A stretch of 50,460 nucleotides of DNA from a virus. A model generated the notes under the pieces. It made no database searches. It worked only from the letters and a program-made list of their open reading frames with translations, and was not told the origin of the DNA. The stretch is from IMG/VR virus record IMGVR_UViG_3300042328_002128, positions 1 through 50,460 of that record; one strand, written 5' to 3'. The position numbers and the translations under genes are program-made. Shown here one piece after another: positions 1 through 7,387 of the stretch (position 1 is its first letter; each line of letters starts with the position of its first letter).

Positions 1-785
1 CAATAATATCCTGTAGAGACTTAGACAATCCTTATACATCTATGCATGACTTCTTTAGAAGATCTGATACATCTGTTCTTAAAAAATCTACATTAGAACA
101 CCTTGGTGCAGCAGGTGCATTCGATGAACTGTTTCAGATTAATGAAGAAATAGAAATTAGTAGAAGAAAAGAATTAGAAATTCTTGAAAGAGAAAAAAAT
201 GAACTAGGAATATATGTATCTAGGCATCCTATCGAAGGAATTTGGGATTCCATAAGACCAAAAATAGATTCCGAAATATTTGAACTATCAGATCTTTATG
301 CTGGTTCTAAAACAAAAATTGGTGGGATCATTACTTCAGTTAAAAAAATGATAACCAAAAAAGGCATGAAGATGTTCAAGCTGAATATAGATGATGTTAC
401 TTCAGGAATAGAAGTTATTGTATTTCCAAAAGAAGCAAAAAATATTCCAGATGACTTCTTCTCTGAGGGGGACATAATCATTGTGTCTGGCTCAATTGCA
501 AAAGAAGGAGATGAAGAAAATTCTGCCGTAAAAGTTATATACTCTTCATCAGAAAAAGTTGATCATTCTATTTTAAGTGGTGGTAAGTCTATCTTTTTAA
601 GATCTAATACACTGTTAAGTAATGAAATCATACAGTCGCTTTATGATATAATTAATAATGCAAATGGTTCATCAATAGTATTTCTTGAAATGCTAGATGA
701 GAATAAAAAATATACATTTAAATTCAATAAAACTACTTCTACAAAAGTAGAAAAAACTTTAAGATCAATAGTTGGACTAGGATAG
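1..785 (+). CDS. dnaE: DNA polymerase III alpha subunit (DnaE-type), C-terminal part, 5' truncated
   Basis: The reading frame is open from base 3, so the gene begins upstream of the window and the ATG at 42 is internal. What remains is the C-terminal part of a bacterial C-family replicase. It has a helix-hairpin-helix-like segment (STLEHLGAAGAFDEL), the linker typical of DnaE (EILEREKNELGIYVSRHPI), then an OB-fold (roughly residues 80-190: IGGIITSVKKMITKKGMKM, GIEVIVFPKEAK). The protein would be the phage's own replicative polymerase. The catalytic PHP and palm regions lie outside the window and cannot be checked. It is followed after 3 bases by a small Cys-rich gene in the same operon. Confidence 0.93.
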   Translation, partial: IISCRDLDNPYTSMHDFFRRSDTSVLKKSTLEHLGAAGAFDELFQINEEIEISRRKELEILEREKNELGIYVSRHPIEGIWDSIRPKIDSEIFELSDLYAGSKTKIGGIITSVKKMITKKGMKMFKLNIDDVTSGIEVIVFPKEAKNIPDDFFSEGDIIIVSGSIAKEGDEENSAVKVIYSSSEKVDHSILSGGKSIFLRSNTLLSNEIIQSLYDIINNANGSSIVFLEMLDENKKYTFKFNKTTSTKVEKTLRSIVGLG

Positions 786-788
786 GAT

Positions 789-1154
789 ATGATAAGTCAA
801 GTAGTAATTAACCCCTCAAATAGATCTTGTTGGACATTTTGCTCATGCTGCAATAGATGTCAAGATAAAGGTCGTTATTCAAAATGCTCAGACTGCAGTG
901 GAAGATATGATCCAAAGCTTAAGGTTCTTCCAGACCCAGATGATTTTTGCGATTGTAAAAACGGAGTTCTTAGATGGAGAACAAAAGAAGGTCGCTTGAT
1001 ATTAACTAAATTTAAGAGTAATCCTTTTAAGGCTGAAGTTAAATATGTAAAAAAGACTGAAGATGAAAGAGACTGGGACTCTTACGTTGGAGACATGAGA
1101 GAGAAGTTAGATGACCCAACATGGAACCCTATAGCAATAGTAGATGAGGATTAA
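789..1154 (+). CDS. Cys-rich putative zinc-binding protein, 121 aa
   Basis: I do not recognise the family. The N-terminal half carries clustered cysteines (CWTFCSCCNRC, then KCSDC, later CDC), enough for one or two zinc sites. The C-terminal half is charged and Trp-containing. It starts 3 bases after the polymerase stop and its stop overlaps the next start by one base (TAATG), so it is translationally coupled within the replication operon. Zinc binding is inferred only from cysteine spacing. The function is unknown. Confidence 0.75.
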   Translation: MISQVVINPSNRSCWTFCSCCNRCQDKGRYSKCSDCSGRYDPKLKVLPDPDDFCDCKNGVLRWRTKEGRLILTKFKSNPFKAEVKYVKKTEDERDWDSYVGDMREKLDDPTWNPIAIVDED

Positions 1155-1360
1155 TGAAATCTGAAAACGGAAGAGTTATAAAAGGTAATGTTAAGCTAAT
1201 AGAGTATGGTGACGGCTCTTCACAAGTAGATAATTATTTTCTACAAATCGGAGTCGCTGGATTGTATTGCTCTAAAAAAGAATTAAATGATCTATATATG
1301 GCATTAAATTACTATATCAATATAGATGAGATTATCGAATGCCAATTAGATTTTAAATAG
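1154..1360 (+). CDS. Hypothetical protein, 68 aa
   Basis: This is a small soluble-looking protein with no motif I recognise. Its ATG overlaps the upstream TAA by one base, and its TAG overlaps an AGGAGA sequence that serves as the ribosome binding site of the next small gene. Its position between the polymerase and nuclease genes suggests an accessory replication role, but nothing in the sequence proves it. Confidence 0.65.
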   Translation: MKSENGRVIKGNVKLIEYGDGSSQVDNYFLQIGVAGLYCSKKELNDLYMALNYYINIDEIIECQLDFK

Positions 1361-1369
1361 GAGACGATT

Positions 1370-1549
1370 ATGAGCTGGCCATATAATGAATATGATCAAA
1401 TGGAAATAGGAAAAACAGGCTGGATTCCAGTTGGTGAAGGTTCTTTTAAAAACAAATACAATAATCATACCATTGATGAATCTGGTTGCGAATACGATGA
1501 AAATGGAAATATGATATATAGCCCGAATGGAAAAGATGAACAAAATTAA
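1370..1549 (+). CDS. Small acidic hypothetical protein, 59 aa
   Basis: An ATG at 1370 follows a good ribosome binding site (AGGAGA at 1359-1364). The frame runs 59 codons to TAA, giving a Tyr/Asn/Asp-rich protein that begins MSWPYNEYDQMEIGKTGWI. The protein ends 22 bases inside the start of the nuclease gene, a coupling seen throughout this operon. The family is unknown. The ribosome binding site and the tiling with neighbours are the support for it. Confidence 0.65.
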   Translation: MSWPYNEYDQMEIGKTGWIPVGEGSFKNKYNNHTIDESGCEYDENGNMIYSPNGKDEQN

Positions 1550-2340
1550 AGTAAGGACCATCAAAGAGTTGGATCCTCTCCAGATATTATCATTAACTGA
1601 TTTTAGCTACTCAAGAATAGATACATATAAGATGTGTCCCTCAAAGTACTTCTACTCTTATGTACAAAAAGAGCCGAGAACCTTTAACGATGCTGCTGTA
1701 CTTGGTAACATTGTACACTCTGTCCTAGAAGAATGCCTAGACAACGATAAGCAGATGGATGTAAACGAGCTTCAGGGTGAATACGTCAAGCAAATTTCTT
1801 CATATGATCCGACCGGAATCATACCAGATAACTTAATCCAAGTTGGCTCAGAAATACTTGATGAATTTTATGATAAACATTCTGGTGATACTTTTAATAT
1901 TTATGATAAAGAATTTGCTTTTAGTTTTGTATTAGGAAACTATCTCATCAATGGATATATAGATAGAATAGATTTTTATGATGAAGATACTATAAATATA
2001 ATAGACTACAAGACCCGGAAAATGGGAAGTTACTCAAAAGGATCTTCCAAACAATCTTCAGCTTGGCATATACGCCTTAGCAGTATCAACAGCTTTTCCG
2101 GATAAAACAATTAGGGCAGAGCTTTACTACTTAAGATCTGGTAAAAGAAAATCACACACATTTTCACCAGAAGATATAGAGCAAGTAAAGGTAAATCTAC
2201 TTAGTAATATTAATAAAATTGTAGAGGATAATTCGTTTAACCCCACTTCAAATGAAAGAAATTGCACCTTCTGTGACTATGGTAAATCAGGAGTATGTGC
2301 TACTGGGCTGAGCAGACTAAAAAGAATGGGTAAAGCATAA
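1527..2340 (+). CDS. Cas4/RecB-like PD-(D/E)XK exonuclease with Fe-S cysteines, expressed by +1 recoding at CGGA
   Basis: The coding path is join(1527..2015, 2017..2340), about 270 aa. ATG 1536 is an alternative start. The first frame holds a Cys (C37, KMCPSKYFYSY), a His (H64) and the nuclease core GYIDRID followed by IIDYKT (D160, K162). At in-frame CGG 2016-2018 that frame loses similarity and soon stops. Skipping C2016 continues as GKWEVTQKDL and LQLGIYALAV, the expected helix after the catalytic DxK. It ends with NCTFCDYGKSGVC, which with C37 gives the four cysteines of a Cas4/AddB-type iron-sulfur nuclease. The role is probably end processing in phage recombination or replication. An assembly error is unlikely, because six other genes break at the same codon. 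Confidence 0.88.
2016..2019 (+). other. CGGA +1 recoding site 1 (nuclease)
   Basis: Zero frame reads ACC CGG AAA. Dropping the C of CGG gives ACC GGA AAA TGG (T-G-K-W) and restores the RecB/Cas4 fold downstream. The quadruplet CGGA is the exact complement of the UCCG loop of the tRNA at 31030-31105. Confidence 0.88.
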
Positions 2341-2341
2341 A

Positions 2342-2364
2342 GGCCAGGGGATGAACCCCTGGCC
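2342..2364. terminator. Perfect GC-rich hairpin between convergent genes
   Basis: A 9-bp perfect stem (GGCCAGGGG / CCCCTGGCC) encloses a 5-base ATGAA loop, 1 base after the plus-strand nuclease stop. Read on the minus strand it is followed by TTTATGCTTTA. It probably ends both the plus-strand operon and the small minus-strand gene. No long T-tract is present on the plus side. Confidence 0.75.
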
Positions 2365-2387
2365 AGTAAGCTTAGTTTAAGTTAGGA

Positions 2388-2558
2388 TCAGAATACTTCA
2401 ACTGGGTTAGACAAGCTGTCTTCTACAAGTGAGAAGTTATTCTCGACAACAATCTTTGTTGCCTCCTTGTGGCTGAAGCCCACCTTGCTGAGTTCGTCAA
2501 TGACGTTCTCGTTGATGTTCTGATTGATGCTATTGATGATAGTGTTTAGTGTGTTCAT
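2388..2558 (-). CDS. Small leaderless minus-strand gene, 56 aa (moron-like)
   Basis: Start chosen at ATG 2558. The longer frame to 2594 would start at a TTG that is itself the -35 box. The protein begins MNTLNTIINSINQNINENV and looks helical, with SHKEATKIVVENN in its second half. I do not recognise a family. It stands alone against the surrounding plus-strand operon, with its own consensus promoter and a shared hairpin terminator, and looks less AT-rich than its neighbours by eye. That is the usual arrangement of an independently expressed moron or early host-takeover gene. The function is unknown. Confidence 0.72.
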   Translation of the reverse strand: MNTLNTIINSINQNINENVIDELSKVGFSHKEATKIVVENNFSLVEDSLSNPVEVF

Positions 2559-2565
2559 AAGTGAT

Positions 2566-2594
2566 ACTATATCTCCTATTTTGTGGTTTGTCAA
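2566..2594 (-). promoter_or_regulatory. Consensus sigma-70 promoter for a leaderless transcript
   Basis: On the minus strand TTGACA (2594-2589) is followed by exactly 17 bases and TATAGT (2571-2566). The ATG at 2558 lies 7 bases after the -10 box, so transcription would begin at or next to the start codon. An AGGAG inside the spacer cannot be a ribosome binding site, because it lies upstream of the predicted start of transcription. Confidence 0.8.
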
Positions 2595-2611
2595 CCTGTT
2601 GATAATTTTTC

Positions 2612-2640
2612 TTGTATTTTTATTTCCTGTAAAGTATAAT
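2612..2640 (+). promoter_or_regulatory. Sigma-70-type promoter for the plus-strand unit starting at 2672
   Basis: TTGTAT (2612-2617), a 17-base spacer and TATAAT (2635-2640) lie 32 bases before ATG 2672. Transcription would start near 2647. It sits back to back with the minus-strand promoter, so this short intergenic region drives both directions. Confidence 0.65.
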
Positions 2641-2671
2641 ATTATTATGACTTAAGGACATAGAGGTTATC

Positions 2672-3241
2672 ATGAAGCAGCCAGAAATAACAACTCCACA
2701 AGAGTTTTTTTTGGATAGATCTAAATTAAAAAAGCATCCGAACTTTTCTAAAATTAAAAATGATTATATTGATAAAGAAATATTAGAAAATGAATCTGCT
2801 AAAAAAATTACCGGTAAAGGTAATGCGTATAAAAACACCAAATCTGGCTATAGAGCGGATTTAGGTGGTAGCTTTAGATCTAACTGGGAAGCAAATTTTG
2901 CCAGGATTCTGCAGATATATAACATTGAGTATGACTTTGAGCCAGTTGTTTTTCCTTTTCCAATTAAAAGAGGTACAAAAGCCTATACCCCAGATTTTTA
3001 CGTAAACAAAACTACTGAATGGGTGGAGTTAAAAGGCTACTTAGATGAAAAAAGCAAGATAAAACTTAAAAGATTTAAAAGATATTATGAAGAGGAATTC
3101 AGTAAGCTTACTTTTATTATTAGTAAATATTCAACTGATGGAAAAAAATTTGCTGCAGAGATTGAAATACCAAAGGTTATCTTTTATGAAGACATTAGAT
3201 TTTTTTATGCTGATAAGATACCCAATTGGGAAGGAAAGTAA
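2672..3241 (+). CDS. PD-(D/E)XK endonuclease, 189 aa
   Basis: The core signature is clear: an N-terminal helix with Glu (SFRSNWEANFARIL, E73), then YTPDFYV (D108) and WVELKGY (E119, K121), the D...ExK catalytic set of restriction-like nucleases. The RSNWEANFAR helix followed by YTPDF is common in phage-encoded endonucleases that act in recombination or as homing-type nucleases. The first 60 residues are charged and Lys-rich and may contact DNA. It is the first gene after the promoter at 2612-2640 and is followed with no gap by the sigma factor. Confidence 0.8.
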   Translation: MKQPEITTPQEFFLDRSKLKKHPNFSKIKNDYIDKEILENESAKKITGKGNAYKNTKSGYRADLGGSFRSNWEANFARILQIYNIEYDFEPVVFPFPIKRGTKAYTPDFYVNKTTEWVELKGYLDEKSKIKLKRFKRYYEEEFSKLTFIISKYSTDGKKFAAEIEIPKVIFYEDIRFFYADKIPNWEGK

Positions 3242-4118
3242 ATGGCCTCTTATAAGGAACAATATTATACGTTAAGTGAAGACGAGATGCAAGATTTAAT
3301 CGCTAAAGCAAAGGGTGGAAGTTCAAGCGCTCAATATGAATTACTTAAAGTGTTTAATAACTTTTTAACAAAATATGTAACACTTTTATACTATGGAAAA
3401 TATAACCTATCTGACTATGATATTAGGAGATTCACATCGCTCTTTGTTAAAGATAGTTTTGTTAGATTTAATCTAATGAAAAATCAATTAAATCAAGCTG
3501 GATACAAACACATAAACGAATGCCTACGACGGTATTACTTATATGGCAAAAAGATATGGTGACGAAGAAGATGTAAGACAGACAGTTAATACTACATTCT
3601 TCCAATGTATTACTAGATACCAAAGAAGGGATTCTGAAAAAGGACCTATTCCGTTTAGTGGTTTTTTGTATAGTTATTTTTTTTACCTATTAAAGAAAAA
3701 TGTTGACACATTTCTTATTGATCAACTTGGCAGAAAGTCCTTCCCACTTTTATCTGATGAGGACAATTCATCAGATGATGATAGTGATGCTAAGCCAGGG
3801 TTTAAGGCTCCTCCAGTTGAGTACTCCATAGACGACATGCTGGGCACTCAGGAGGTCAATGAGATGTGGGTCATGGGAGAAGATTGCCATGCCCCATACA
3901 ATAGGCTTACTGTTCAAGAAAGACAATTAATAAAATGGAAATTTGTTGATGGAAAAAAATCCTCAGAGATAGCTCAGATTATAACCGAACATCCCAATAC
4001 TGTAAGAGAACACATCTCAAAGGTGAAAATCAAAATACGTGATGCTATAATAGAGAACAATATGGAAGACCTTATTAAGATGTTTAAGCTAGGTAAAAAT
4101 GAACATTCAATCGATTGA
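3242..4118 (+). CDS. Phage sigma factor (sigma-70 family), expressed by +1 recoding at CGGT
   Basis: The coding path is join(3242..3529, 3531..4118), about 291 aa. Frame one gives the N-terminal part (residues 11-75: LIAKAKGGSSSAQYELLKVF, then a YDIRRFTSLFVKD segment). At CGG 3530-3532 it stops 10 codons later without homology. Skipping C3530 continues as LRGITYMAKRYGDEEDVRQT, a region-2-like helix, and residues 222-270 form a region-4 helix-turn-helix (LTVQERQLIKWKFVDGKKSS, then NTVREHISKVK). Without recoding no protein joins region 2 to region 4. ATG 3543 could start a separate 191-aa piece, so a naturally split sigma factor is the alternative. It probably directs middle or late transcription. 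Confidence 0.82.
3530..3533 (+). other. CGGT +1 recoding site 2 (sigma factor)
   Basis: Zero frame reads CGA CGG TAT and ends at TGA 3560-3562. Reading CGGT as one glycine gives R-G-I-T-Y-M-A-K and joins the two halves of the sigma factor. Decoding T in the fourth position by a UCCG anticodon would need a U:U wobble, so this site may be less efficient than CGGA sites. Confidence 0.78.
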
Positions 4119-4614
4119 AAAATTAAATCAGTTACTGTCAGACTTCTTAAGTCCACAGATAACAGAAATCATTAGCGCATATGGAACTGGTGATTTAGCC
4201 GACCAATATTTCGTTAGCATTCCAGAGATAGATATTGTCGATATGACAATGGCTGATCTAGCCTCACTTGTAGCTAGAACCTCAAACGTGTATGGTAGAG
4301 TTACTAGATTTGCAGGCATGGCTAGAGCGCATCATAAACTTTGCGAAGGTAGATATAAGAAGATTTATAAATCAAATAGAACTGGGAAGAATGAAGCTGA
4401 GAGAGAAGCTAATGCGCTTGAAGCTGCAGAAGAACAGTATACTGAAATGGTTACGGCAGAATCAATTGTTCAGTTAGCTGAATCAATGGAAGGTGCAGCA
4501 AGAATAGCCTCAGAGTCAGCTAGAAAGCTCATAGACAAGATGCAGTCTATGCAAATAGCTTATTCTAGAGAAGAAAAAGGATCATACCTAGAAAGTGACT
4601 TTAGTACATACTGA
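4099..4614 (+). CDS. Helical hypothetical protein, 171 aa
   Basis: The ATG lies 20 bases inside the sigma-factor end, and the stop overlaps the next start (TGATG). The protein is mainly alpha-helical, with an Ala/Glu-rich segment (residues 85-160: NEAEREANALEAAEEQY, ESIVQLAESMEGAARI). I do not recognise it. The size, helical composition and position beside nucleases and RNase H would suit a recombination mediator of the UvsY kind, but this is a guess from context and not from a motif. Confidence 0.7.
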   Translation: MNIQSIEKLNQLLSDFLSPQITEIISAYGTGDLADQYFVSIPEIDIVDMTMADLASLVARTSNVYGRVTRFAGMARAHHKLCEGRYKKIYKSNRTGKNEAEREANALEAAEEQYTEMVTAESIVQLAESMEGAARIASESARKLIDKMQSMQIAYSREEKGSYLESDFSTY

Positions 4615-4829
4615 TGAAAAATATGTTTATTGGACAATATAAGTCCGTCAATTCCCCTGATGAATTATTCTCCTTAAAAAGAGATTCATTAGATTTCCCA
4701 ACTCAAATAGAATACAACGGTCAAAGATACTTATTGACTACAACTCACTTTGCTGATTCTCCATCAAGAGAAAAAAGACTCAAAGAGTATGCTAAAAAAA
4801 ATAACATTATTTTTGATATAAGCATATGA
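4614..4829 (+). CDS. Hypothetical protein, 71 aa
   Basis: The start overlaps the previous stop by one base (TGATG), and its last bases overlap the RNase H start by four (ATGA). It is a small mixed alpha/beta protein with a basic C-terminal part (SPSREKRLKEYAKKNNI). No family is recognised. Tight coupling on both sides supports it as a real gene. Confidence 0.68.
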   Translation: MKNMFIGQYKSVNSPDELFSLKRDSLDFPTQIEYNGQRYLLTTTHFADSPSREKRLKEYAKKNNIIFDISI

Positions 4830-5263
4830 ACATTGAAGTCTTTTGTGATGGAGCATCAAGAGGGCAAGGTCAAAAGAAAATTGGAGAAGCAGCTTGTGCT
4901 GTAGTTGTATATAAAAATAGAAAAAAAGTAGCACAGTTTGCTAGAGGGTTAGGCCCTAGAAGTAATAACGAAGCAGAGTATGAGGCTATAATAGCAGCCT
5001 TATTAATATGTTCTATGTCAGATTTTTTAGATCCAATACTATACACAGACTCTGCTGTTGTTGCTAATCACATAAATGGCAAATGGAAATGCAAAAACGA
5101 AGCGCTGATGCCTTTACTTATGACTGTTCAAGATATAAGAGAAGAATATAATTTTAGAATTGTGCAGGTTCCCAGAAAATTTGTATGGGAACCTGATGCT
5201 TTGGCAAAACAATTTCTTGATCAATTGGAGTTAAAGAAAAAAGAAAACAATAAGGTGCTATAA
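4826..5263 (+). CDS. rnhA: Ribonuclease HI
   Basis: Hydrolyses RNA in RNA:DNA hybrids, for example primers at the phage replication fork. The fold markers are in order: CDGASRGQG (D8), SNNEAEYEAII (E49), YTDSAVV (D75) and WEPDALAKQ (D124), the four acidic catalytic residues. The length (145 aa) is typical of RNase HI without an N-terminal hybrid-binding domain. It resembles the compact form found in actinobacteria and phages. It overlaps the previous gene by 4 bases, and the promoter of the next gene lies in its last codons. Confidence 0.92.
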   Translation: MNIEVFCDGASRGQGQKKIGEAACAVVVYKNRKKVAQFARGLGPRSNNEAEYEAIIAALLICSMSDFLDPILYTDSAVVANHINGKWKCKNEALMPLLMTVQDIREEYNFRIVQVPRKFVWEPDALAKQFLDQLELKKKENNKVL

Positions 5264-5264
5264 T
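5256..5264 (+). promoter_or_regulatory. Extended -10 promoter (TGC-TATAAT) for a leaderless kinase mRNA
   Basis: TATAAT at 5259-5264, preceded by TGC, lies 6 bases before ATG 5271. Transcription starting about 7 bases after the -10 box would begin at the start codon, giving a leaderless mRNA. No clear ribosome binding site precedes the kinase ATG, which fits. Confidence 0.6.
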
Positions 5265-5270
5265 AGAAAC

Positions 5271-6068
5271 ATGTCAAACATTTACAATCCAAATTATCCA
5301 ATAGTAGTTGGGCTAGCAGGCATGGCAGCGACAGGCAAGACCTCAGCAGCTGAGACTATCGTTCCAAAAGCATCCTTTGCCTCTTCTAAAGGCGGAGTAG
5401 TGTGGGAGCATATCTTTTTTGCGATGCCAATTTATGAGTTCTTTTCTATTAGAACTAAAATAGAAGGAACTAATTCTGAATCAAGAAAGTTATTCAACAT
5501 TCATGAAACTCTGTATGACCTTTATGGAAGTTCTCCGCTTGGCAATATTCCAGACTACGAATCATTTGTAGCCCTAACAAAAGCTATTGCTAATAAACCA
5601 TTATCATTTGCCGGGTCAAAACCTAGATCTTTTCTTCAGGAAGTTGGAGATCTATGCAGAGAATCTGATCCTGCATGCTTTGCTAAATGGGGAGTTAGAA
5701 AGTCTTATCAACTCTTTAGGGAGTATACTAAAAGTATCTCTGATGAAGAAGAAGAAAAACCATACTGTATACTAATATCAGATGTTCGATTTCAAAATGA
5801 GGCAGAAGCAATCTTGAAACTGCCAAACAGCATGCTCATTGTTTACGATGCTTCTCCCGAAGTTAGAAGAGATAGAATATTTAATAGAGATGGCGTATAC
5901 ATGACCGATGAGCAGATGTCTCATAAGTCGGAAAAAGAGATTGAAATATTTGCAAGCTCGGCATCAGCTGTAATAGACTCATCTTCAATGAGTGTTGAAC
6001 AACAGGCTCAAGCAACAATTGATATCATAAAAGAAAGATTTGGATTAGCAGCTTATGCCCAAAATTAA
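5271..6068 (+). CDS. Deoxynucleoside monophosphate kinase-like P-loop protein
   Basis: Probably phosphorylates dNMPs to dNDPs to supply DNA synthesis. A Walker A loop is at residues 17-24 (GMAATGKT). Characteristic downstream blocks are FLQEVGDLCRESDPACFAKW and ISDVRFQNEAEAI, both typical of phage dNMP kinases related to T4 gene 1 protein, and a C-terminal helix RFGLAAYAQ. The length of 265 aa is normal for the group. It is probably transcribed leaderless from the promoter at 5256-5264. Its end overlaps the next gene by 14 bases. Confidence 0.83.
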   Translation: MSNIYNPNYPIVVGLAGMAATGKTSAAETIVPKASFASSKGGVVWEHIFFAMPIYEFFSIRTKIEGTNSESRKLFNIHETLYDLYGSSPLGNIPDYESFVALTKAIANKPLSFAGSKPRSFLQEVGDLCRESDPACFAKWGVRKSYQLFREYTKSISDEEEEKPYCILISDVRFQNEAEAILKLPNSMLIVYDASPEVRRDRIFNRDGVYMTDEQMSHKSEKEIEIFASSASAVIDSSSMSVEQQAQATIDIIKERFGLAAYAQN

Positions 6069-6375
6069 TCAAAGTGCACAAGAACATAGTATAGGTTCCC
6101 CAATAGAACAGGCGGTAAATTTAGTGTCAGGCGAAATATCAGTGTCATCAACTCCGGTATTAATATGTGGAGTAAATAGAAAAATAAACATAGGTAATTT
6201 TGAAAATATAGATATTTATGCTGGGATCACGATCCCCCTTAATGGCTTAGATGCTTCAGACAAAGAAGCATTTTCAGAAGCTGTTAAAGAAGCAGCTGCC
6301 TATGGCTTTGGTTTAGTTTCAAAGGAAACTGGAGAAAGATACATGCTAATTAAAGAAGGTCAGCAGGGAAAATAA
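6055..6375 (+). CDS. Hypothetical protein with beta-rich core, 106 aa
   Basis: A predicted strand-rich middle (VNRKINIGNFENIDIYAGITI) is followed by a helical acidic tail. The motif INIGNFENIDIYAG is one I associate with small phage proteins of unknown role found near replication genes, but I cannot name a family. The gene overlaps the kinase by 14 bases and is the last of this replication block. A TTACTATT element follows its stop. Confidence 0.7.
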   Translation: MPKINQSAQEHSIGSPIEQAVNLVSGEISVSSTPVLICGVNRKINIGNFENIDIYAGITIPLNGLDASDKEAFSEAVKEAAAYGFGLVSKETGERYMLIKEGQQGK

Positions 6376-6386
6376 TAATTTAACAC

Positions 6387-6396
6387 TTACTATTAT
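6387..6396 (+). promoter_or_regulatory. TTACTATA-class promoter-like element (TTACTATTAT)
   Basis: Lies between the end of the replication block and ATG 6421, with no recognisable -35 box. It is one of a set of similar elements placed 4-50 bases before plus-strand transcription units. Confidence 0.4.
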
Positions 6397-6420
6397 CCTT
6401 GGATCTATCTGAGGTGACCA

Positions 6421-6795
6421 ATGGATAATAACTATAGTGTAATTATTGCTGTCATAGCATCCCTCTCTTCTGTACTTACATACCTTTTAACTTCTTTACA
6501 CCAGAAAAGAACTATCTCTAAAGAAAAAGAGATAGAATTTTATAAAATTAAAATAGAGCATTTAAATGCTGAAAGAGAAATTTTAACTGGTGAAGAAAAA
6601 AATTTAAGAGAAATGTTGCGTGAGCAGCTTGAAACGTGTAGAATAGAGAATGAAAGAGTTGACAAAGAAATGGAAAACCTTAAGAGAAGATTGTTAACCG
6701 TAGAGCAAGAGCTAAAAGCTTGGGAGCTAGGGTTAAAAGTTCCTAAAGGTTTCGAATTAATACAGTTAAATTTAAATGAGATAGAGGTAAATTAA
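6421..6795 (+). CDS. Membrane-anchored coiled-coil protein, 124 aa
   Basis: One N-terminal membrane helix (about residues 7-25, VIIAVIASLSSVLTYLLTSL) is followed by a long charged coiled coil (residues 30-105). This layout is seen in phage spanin-like or membrane-tethered accessory proteins, but I see no lipobox or family signature. A ribosome binding site (GAGGTGA) precedes the ATG. It abuts the next gene with no gap. Confidence 0.72.
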   Translation: MDNNYSVIIAVIASLSSVLTYLLTSLHQKRTISKEKEIEFYKIKIEHLNAEREILTGEEKNLREMLREQLETCRIENERVDKEMENLKRRLLTVEQELKAWELGLKVPKGFELIQLNLNEIEVN

Positions 6796-7071
6796 ATGTT
6801 TAAACAATTAGTAGCAAAATTAAAAACTTCTTTAGCCCCAGCTAAAAAAGAACTTAATGAGAAAATTGATGAAGCTTTTGTAGAAGCAGAAAAACTTGCT
6901 GTAAAAGCTGATCAAAAAGTAGAAAAGCTTAAAGAAGAAGTGGTCCAAGAAGTACAGAAGGCAGTAGCTGACTCTGTATCTGAAGTGGTGAAAAAGAAGC
7001 CTGCGGGAAGACCTAAGGCTGCTGCTAAAGATAAGCCAGTAGCTAAAAAGGCTGAGCCAAAGAAGAAGTAA
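6796..7071 (+). CDS. Lys/Ala-rich DNA-binding-like protein with AT-hook, 91 aa
   Basis: An amphipathic helical first half (LNEKIDEAFVEAEKLAVKAD) precedes a C-terminal basic tail with the AT-hook-like core KKPAGRPKAAAKDKP and a run of Lys. Composition resembles histone H1-like or nucleoid proteins. It probably binds or compacts DNA. It ends just before a strong terminator, so it closes this transcription unit and leads into the block of tiny Lys-rich proteins. Confidence 0.7.
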   Translation: MFKQLVAKLKTSLAPAKKELNEKIDEAFVEAEKLAVKADQKVEKLKEEVVQEVQKAVADSVSEVVKKKPAGRPKAAAKDKPVAKKAEPKKK

Positions 7072-7101
7072 ACCTCTCATTTAAAGCAAAAGTCCTTATA
7101 T

Positions 7102-7127
7102 CCCCCTATATGGGGGCTTTTGTTTTT
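7102..7127 (+). terminator. Rho-independent terminator
   Basis: The stem CCCCC-TATAT-GGGGG (7102-7116) is followed by CTTTTGTTTTT. It ends the unit containing the coiled-coil and AT-hook genes. Confidence 0.88.
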
Positions 7128-7138
7128 CATTTATAGAA

Positions 7139-7148
7139 TTACTATATA
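7139..7148 (+). promoter_or_regulatory. TTACTATA-class promoter-like element for the small-basic-protein array
   Basis: TTACTATATA lies immediately after the terminator and just before ATG 7152. If TACTAT (7140-7145) is the -10 region, transcription would start at the ATG, giving a leaderless first gene. Confidence 0.55.
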
Positions 7149-7151
7149 TGT

Positions 7152-7244
7152 ATGGCATTAGCAAAATATCGCAAGATCACCAAGGGTGGGGTAAGTGTTA
7201 AAAAGAACTCGACCCCTGTCACCTACAAGGAAAAAAAGAAGTAA
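7152..7244 (+). CDS. Tiny basic protein, 30 aa
   Basis: The product begins MALAKYRKITKGGVSVKKNS and ends in EKKKK. It is the first of about ten very short Lys-rich genes packed head to tail. Its stop overlaps the next start (TAATG). It is too short for family assignment. The tight tiling is the support. Confidence 0.6.
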   Translation: MALAKYRKITKGGVSVKKNSTPVTYKEKKK

Positions 7245-7387
7245 TGGTTATTAAAAAAAGTATCTATGTTAGTGGTCCTAGAATGGGTCAAAACAATTCT
7301 ATGTTTGGCATTGAGATCAAGGACATAACTAATAAATCTTCTAAAAAAAATAAAGGTAAAAAAAATGGCAGCAAAAAAAGATCCTAG
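7244..7387 (+). CDS. Small basic protein, 47 aa
   Basis: ATG overlaps the previous stop by one base. The product begins MVIKKSIYVSGPRMGQNNSM and ends in a Lys-rich tail. It overlaps the next gene by 23 bases. The family is unknown. Confidence 0.6.
   Translation: MVIKKSIYVSGPRMGQNNSMFGIEIKDITNKSSKKNKGKKNGSKKRS

Noticed and set aside
2388-2594. 68-aa version of the minus-strand gene starting at TTG 2594
   Set aside because: The TTG is the -35 hexamer TTGACA, upstream of the predicted transcription start, so it cannot be translated from this promoter.
3543-4118. Separate 191-aa sigma-like gene from ATG 3543
   Set aside because: No ribosome binding site, and it would start in the middle of the region-2 helix. 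It remains possible as a split-factor alternative.
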